Under the pieces are notes generated by a model. The model was not told the DNA's origin and made no database searches. It saw nothing but the letters and a program-made list of their open reading frames with translations. Source: Phoenix dactylifera (lineage: Eukaryota > Streptophyta > Magnoliopsida > Arecales > Arecaceae). From it: a stretch of DNA of 64,000 nt. Position numbers and translations under genes: made by a program. Below, one piece after another: positions 58,301 through 64,000 of the stretch (positions are counted from its first letter, which is position 1; every line of letters begins with the position of its first letter). Location: positions 496,001 to 560,000 of the forward strand of contig NC_052400.1 of NCBI RefSeq assembly GCF_009389715.1, in the 5' to 3' direction.

Positions 58301-60442
58301 AGTAGCGAACCTTGGAACCGTATTGTTACCTTCCAAGTATAGTACAATATGGCTGATACATGGTGCAGTATGGATCAATATAGCGAACCTAGCGTAGAAC
58401 CCAATAGAAAAGACTAGCACAAATCTCATAGTTGAAGTGATTGCTAGACAAGGCCCGCAATCTCAATACCAGACCATGTATCAATACCATGTTGGTATAA
58501 TGTTGGTAAGCTCGATCTCGAGGGGGAGGGGGGAGGGTCGGTTCAGTGTACCGACACCCAATACACCTCCTATACCGAGTATCGATTATGTACTAGTACA
58601 GTACAGTATATGGGGCAGTTCGCATCGATACTATGAACCTTTGTTTCTAGGAGTTCATTAATCTTATATAGAATTAAAATTTTTATATAACTTGAATGAC
58701 TATGATGTCTTGATTCTTTTCCTAGAAAATTATATAAAATTGATGTTGTAGAGGAAAAAGAGGGAAGAGAAGCAAGTAGAAACATGTTTTCAGATTTCCT
58801 CAAGCGCATTGCTTCCATTCACTTGTTTAACATGATTTAGTTATGTCAAGGAGCTAATAAATCTATCATCTCTAATTAACTCCTTGCTTTCTTTCTTTAT
58901 GAGTTCTTCTAAGCCTAAGAGGATCTACGTGCACTTGCTACATAGATGGGAGCTTAATCTGCAATATAGGTTGTAGGCTGACCTTCCAGATTCAACCCAT
59001 TAATCCTGTCAACTTGTCCAAAATTCTCCATTCATCCTGTCTCTTGCCAAAGTCTCCTTGGCAAAGAATCAATAACTGTTACCGAAGGTTAGTAACTTGT
59101 GCCAAATCAGTCTTAAAAGGTCCACAAATAGTAATGAATCATCTTGAATACATACAGCAAAGCTAATAGATGTGCCTAAATTCACATATATACATATGTA
59201 CATACATACATACATACACCTTTTTTCCTTAAAAAACATGGGTATTAAATATATTTAGCTAAGCAACTCCTTGAATGGGAGAACTTTTTTCAATTTTTAT
59301 TTGTTTAATCATTCGCACACTAGAATTGTTCGCTAGCACCGTAACAACAAAACAGGCAAATCAAAGTAGTTAGTTTATATCTGGTGCAAATTACTCACCT
59401 TGTTATAGCACTAGACATGCTTTTGAAAATTATAATGATGATAACCTCTTATTTGTCGTCCAAAGGAAGAAGGGCACAGAATACTCAATTTTATGTCATG
59501 CAATAAAAACTAGCTGCTTAGAAAATCCACCGGTCATTTTTAAAAACTTGCTGAAAATCCCAATCATCTGGACCTGTATAGGACCAATAACAACTGCAAG
59601 GTTCCATGCTTTGGGAGATAACCAAACTATACAACTGAAACTAACAACTTCATCATTACCAATGATGCATGCAATAGAAAGCAGGAATACTGTAAGATCA
59701 CTAATAAAGATCAGTTTTTCATGTTAATAGCTAAGTAATGAGGCAAAATATGGCATTAACCAATTTAGCACTATCAGATGATAAAGCACCATTTTTTAAA
59801 ATAATTTAAAGCAAAAGAATCTAATATGGAGGGCAGTAACAAAACTCACCTGAACACCTTTTACTTGCATCTGTTGTATCAGTTCAGTAAAAACACCTGG
59901 AAGCGTAATGGACTTATTAGTTAAAACATAATGATAAATTATGCCAAACACTAACAAAGAGAGATTTCAAATTTGCAGCAATCTAATGGAGCACGTTAAA
60001 TACATCCCACTATCATTTACTCTGTTACTTGGGTAACTGCAACTTTGTTTTTTTAAAAAAAAAAATCTCTCAGGAGCAGAACATAGTGATATTCCTATAA
60101 TGCCACATGCTCATCATACTACTCTCACAAAGATAAATGATCTTTTCCATTAACTTGTAATGATGGGACTGCAAATTTGGAAAAACAAACTAACAACTCC
60201 AACAGTATTGCCAGTAAAAATGACTCTGCAACAGTATGATACACCATAAGCCTATCAATGCTCATCGGGAATGACCGTAAAGCTAGAGTTGAATTTGTAA
60301 AACAAGCAATTGATCTGTACGACTTACCAGGATAATAATAAATTCAAAAATAATAATAAATTCAAAAATAAACCATCACTATCAAAAATAAAGTTGATAT
60401 GTACGACTTACCAGGATCAGATTCAATGGTGCACCAAGACAT
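55355..60442 (-). CDS. UCH2-like: Ubiquitin C-terminal hydrolase, UCH37/UCHL5 type (plant UCH1/UCH2)
   Basis: Exons 60442-60412, 59896-59850, 56460-56414, 56318-56216 and 56131-55355, all GT-AG, join in phase to 334 residues, the usual length for this family. Residues 3-200 form the peptidase C12 domain: [11 protein letters not shown] near the start and the oxyanion Gln76. The nucleophile Cys82 lies in NNACATQ, His157 in IYHFISY and Asp172 in YELDGLKEG. The C-terminal part is a coiled coil plus the ULD-like tail ([19 protein letters not shown], then basic KAKQK), which in this family docks to the proteasome or INO80. The enzyme removes ubiquitin from conjugates. Arabidopsis relatives affect shoot architecture; a role here is inference. 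Intron 2 (about 3.4 kb) contains MITEs. Confidence 0.93.
56461..59849 (-). other. Large intron of the UCH gene
   Basis: No internal gene. Holds an element-like stretch at about 57475-57720 (pyrimidine tract ending 'ccgaattgcctggtccggc') and two GGTAC-rich MITE copies at about 58091-58430 and 58450-58643. Confidence 0.6.
58450..58643. mobile_element. MULE-like MITE in the UCH intron
   Basis: Starts CAAGGCCCGCAATCTCAATA and ends with the complement of CAAAGGTTC..., so its ends match those of the 37182 element. Target duplication unclear. A second, more degenerate relative covers about 58091-58430. Confidence 0.5.
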
Positions 60443-60461
60443 GCTGAGAATTTTTTCAAGT

Positions 60462-61745
60462 GCTGCAATCATAAATTATGATGAATTTATGGATCATAAA
60501 ATGAAATATTAACTAATGACTATCAAACAAATTAAACTATGCTACAGTTGAAAAGATAAATAGAAAAGAAAAGTGACAAATTGCCAAAAGCTCAGAAATC
60601 AATAGCTACAAAGAAAAACCATGGTCAGCCACAATGAAGTTAACACGGATAATCAAGCAAAATGGTAAAACCAAATAATTTCAATCCGATAGCTCATACA
60701 ACATTTTGCTTATCTACTAGTCTCTTGGTAGCACGGAGGGACTAAGCCCCTCCAACTTCAAAGTGTAATAGGAATACAAACACCCACTATAGCTGAATGC
60801 TTCCCAAAATTCCCAATAACAGAGGAAGATTCAAATCCCATTCTCATTATCTCTTAATGAAATTATGTGACCAGCCAGCCAATCTGCTGATCAATTCCCC
60901 CTTTCTGCAGGCATGGGAGGCTGAAGGAATCACATGAGTTGGCATTAACCCAGGCATTGACTGTCATAGCACTACGTGATCCATGATTATTGTGAGGCAT
61001 CGGTTTCATCTGTGTTTTAAAGAGTGATGGTAGAACAAAAAGCAGGTTCGATCCTGTAAATTTATTTTTAAATCCAATACAATTCTAAACATAAGAACGC
61101 CATATAATATGATATTTGAATATGTTTTCACATCAGAATTGCATGCTTTAAGAAAGCACATCAAGATACATTTTTTTCCGAAATGGTACAACTTATCAGA
61201 AAGGTACTCTTCTGGAAAACTATTAAGCCCTCAACATCTTTCATGAGATCAGGAAGTATCTTCAGTCTGTTTTGTAATGAATCCGGATCAATTTCCTTAG
61301 AAAATTGCTCACTTTTTTTTTCAAACCTTGGACTTATAATAGTATTTTTCCACCCGAAGAATTCAAGCATTTTGCGAAGCATTTTTGGAAGAAAACGTTT
61401 ACTGCTTCCAAGAAAGAGCGAGAACAAAACAAGGATCAGCAAGAAGTTGCAGCGCAAACGCTAACTCGCCAGCCAGCTGCGGTAAGCAAGCCGGCCACAG
61501 AGAGACGAGGGAGAGAGGAAAGAAGAAAAAGAAACAAAGAGCGGGGACGAAAAGAATCGGAAGGAAAGGAGAAAAAGGAGGAGGGAGATTGCTCACCCGG
61601 AAGCCCTCGCCGTCCACCGGGTTGCGAGCGGAAGGGGACTTAGGGGAGCAACGAAGACGCCTCCGTCCGCGCGCCCTAGAAGAGACCAGCCCTCGCCCCT
61701 CTAATTTTCTTTTTCTTTTGGTCTCACCCCAGCCCACGGCATCCG
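60462..61745 (-). promoter_or_regulatory. UCH 5' leader: intron and first noncoding exon
   Basis: A splice acceptor GATTGCAG|CACTTG lies 20 bases upstream of the ATG. A matching GC-rich first exon, about 61745-61597 (minus strand), ends CTTCCGG|GTGAGC. The leader thus has an intron of about 1.1 kb. The transcription start is inferred to be near 61740. Confidence 0.5.
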
Positions 61746-61796
61746 CGAAGGGAAAATAACTACAGGGTCAATGCTTTCGGATTAATTACAGAAGTA

Positions 61797-62622
61797 CCAT
61801 GATGCGTGTGGTAGAAAGAAAGAACATCGTAAGACCGCTGGGAAATATCAGTTTTTGATGTTAATAACTAACTAAATTATGGATGCACAATATGACATTA
61901 TTTCCAATTAAGCACCATCAGATGATAAAGCACCAATCTTTTGAAATAATTTGAAACAAAATGCTTGCATCTGTCGTACCAATTCAGTAAAAGCACCTGA
62001 GAATTAGTGGTGGCAATCGGGTCGAGGCATATCATATATAGATCGGATCGGATACACGGTAGATTATTTTTTTTGTTAATCTGAACCTGTCTTATTTATT
62101 AAATAGATTAACCTAACTTGATTTACAATGGATTGAATCAAGTTAAATAGGTTAAATGATTAAGTATTACCACCTCTACTAAAAATGTCATATGTTGATT
62201 AGTTCAAACAAATCATATGATTACCTAAACATTTGACTATGAAAATATGCAAATGCTAACGAATGCATTTCAAATTTGCAGCGCTCTAGTGGAAATACAT
62301 CTAGATTCACTATCATTTTTACTCTGTTATTTGGGTGACTAGAATTTTTTTTTTCTATAAAAAAAAAAGAAGAAAAACTTTGATCATTCTACTCCTAGAA
62401 CGACATAGGTCTTTCTTCATTGACTTGTGATGACTTCAATTGCAAATTTGAAAACTCAAACTGAAAACTCTATTAGTGTTGCCAAAAAAATTGAACCAGC
62501 AATAGTATGCTACACAAAAAAAAAATTGAACCAGCAATAGTATGCTACACAAAAAGCCTATCAAGACTTATTGGGGAGCGACTGTAAAGTTAGAGTTGAA
62601 TATGGGGAATAGGCAAGCTATG
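61797..62622 (+). pseudogene. Partial duplication of UCH intron 1-exon 2-intron 2
   Basis: This block aligns collinearly with 59655-60312. 'gatgataaagcaccaatctt' (61921) matches 59779, 'gcttgcatctgtcgtaccaa' (61963) matches exon 2 of the UCH gene, and 'actgtaaagttagagttgaa' (62580) matches 60275. The exon 2 copy has substitutions and cannot stand alone. It includes a hAT MITE and a local ~32-bp tandem repeat (62492-62555). Confidence 0.8.
62005..62178. mobile_element. Degenerate hAT-type MITE, 174 bp
   Basis: Ends TAGTGGTGGCAA and TTACCACCTCTA, related to the termini of the 18220 element. Flanks CTGAGAAT (61997-62004) and CTAAAAAT (62179-62186) agree at 6 of 8 bases. Interior has 'gatcggatcggatac' and 'ttaaataggttaaat' motifs like its larger relative. 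Confidence 0.7.
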
Positions 62623-64000
62623 GATAATGTACTATTTTTTTTTATCATTCTTAATTTATTTTTCAAAATTTCTCAAGATCTCTCCATGTCAACCACCAAC
62701 AGATGTATATATTACATTCTTTATTTTATTTTGTCTTTGCATGAGTAGTTATTATTTATTTGAATGAAGCACAAGAGTTCAGATTGTGTCCCTTTTATGA
62801 AAGAATGGTTGGTCTTCCTTCACAACATCCACTGATGGATCGCACCCTGCACGGATCTCAAAAAATTCCGAACTCCTATATTTTTCCATCTACATTGATC
62901 TCAAAGCAACCATTGCGCAATGATGGATTCGCGTGAAAGAAGGTGAATCTTTTTTTTTTTTGCACAAAAAATACAATTTCTATCAAAAGCACAAATGGTA
63001 TGTTTGATGTTATTAACATGGAGAATAGAAGTTAGATTTCGAGTAATAATATATTATTTTATTAGAATATTATACAATGACATTATATTATAATATTAAT
63101 ATAAAAAGTTTATTATAGTCTATATGAAATATTAAATGTTATAATATTGTTACAGTAATATCAATATAATAGAATAGAATATTATTTTGGGAATTTAAAA
63201 TTTTTTAGTAATATCGATATTATTTTATTAGTAACATTTTATATGATGATATAATACTAATAATATTAATAAAATTTAGCAAATATGTATATTATATTTT
63301 TATTTTAGTATAAAGCCAATAATAATATATTATACTGGTGATACTAAATATAGTGGATTAATTATTATATTATAAAATTTATAGTATTATAATATAAAAT
63401 AAAAACAGCTAACATGCTCTTGGTCAAGTTCAAAGAAGCATAGTAGATACAATCCAATTATTTCTCGTTAATAAACACTCTAGTATCTCTTATGCTTATT
63501 AATAAAAATCAAAGGATGAATTGCTTTTAATCTGCAAATATTTGTTCTTGTTTATTTCATATCCTTGATAAAATGAATTTGATGGGCTTTCTCATCTTCA
63601 TACTCACAAAACAATCTATAAACATTTCAAATTGTTGAAAGTATACACAGTATTTTGACAAATCAGACATCTCCAATTAGACTTGCGAGTATGTTTAAAG
63701 GTTTGAGTCGTTCGATTACAATTCTCAAGAATGAAGTTGGCATTGCAGATGGATGGACAAGATTTTTTCTACTTGAATGACAGAGTTTGAGGTCGCATAG
63801 AAATATACGTGCGAGCATCCGAAAGATAACATTACATGACACGAGAAAAAATGTCCAGATGTTGGAAAACGAGTGCCCAAAACACATGTTTTCTTTTCCA
63901 AGAAAGACATCGGATCAAACAAAAAGCACAACATTAAAAAATAGATTCTTTGCGGGGAAAAGATTCCACCTCAGGTCCTCAAGTATGGAATCTTGGCGTT
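62623..64000. other. AT-rich sequence to the window end, no gene seen
   Basis: Dominated by TAATATTATA-like words between 63050 and 63420. Short open frames near the end show no recognised family. Confidence 0.4.

Noticed and set aside
14037-60442. A functional ubiquitin cluster (E3 ligase, ADA1/SAGA subunit, UCH)
   Set aside because: Separate promoters, tens of kilobases and transposons between them; plant genes are not organised in operons, so I see no evidence beyond proximity.

Overview
This is nuclear DNA from a flowering plant, most likely a monocot and possibly a palm (the palm part is inference). Genes are split by many introns. GC-rich 5' leaders carry CT/GA microsatellites. The spaces between genes are AT-rich and full of MITEs, SINE and LINE debris and one large Ty3/gypsy element. 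No rRNA, tRNA, CRISPR or bacterial-style operon is visible.

Layout. 0-3.9 kb holds three copies of one AT-rich MITE around a GC-rich island with four ACGTG-core (G-box/ABRE-like) motifs. 4.07-4.94 kb (+) is a two-exon gene for an 83-residue plant protein of unknown function. 5-11.8 kb is repeat remnants. 12.0-17.6 kb (+) is a complete RING-H2 E3 ubiquitin ligase gene of the MBR1/MBR2/RHG1A type (591 residues; 5 coding introns plus one in the 5' leader). 18.2-20.3 kb has a hAT-type MITE with a perfect 8-bp target duplication, an AT-rich tract and a tandem array. 20.9-26.1 kb (-) holds eight small exons that splice in phase into a 105-residue protein I cannot identify. 26.8-28.0 kb (-) is an intronless coding region for an ADA1/TADA1-like SAGA subunit. 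29-39.5 kb (-) carries a foldback element, a SINE, MITEs, a decayed glucose-6-phosphate 1-epimerase-like gene and a lone KH-domain exon.

39,786-51,501 is an 11.7-kb Ty3/gypsy element of the Tat type. It has nearly identical LTRs and a 5-bp target duplication, a broken gag, a deletion in pol, a 121-bp tandem array and a three-exon antisense gene. Next come a second LTR remnant, a candidate minus-strand promoter with first exon, and a LINE 3' fragment. 55.4-61.7 kb (-) is a complete UCH37/UCHL5-type deubiquitinase gene (334 residues). Its upstream flank is a decayed duplication of its own intron 1-exon 2-intron 2 region, itself hit by a hAT MITE.

Three host genes touch ubiquitin or SAGA biology (E3 ligase, UCH deubiquitinase, ADA1-like coactivator). 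Plant genes are not arranged in operons and nothing here links them, so I treat the proximity as chance. Exon coordinates were derived by reading splice sites and checking phase by hand; no alignment or transcript evidence was available.
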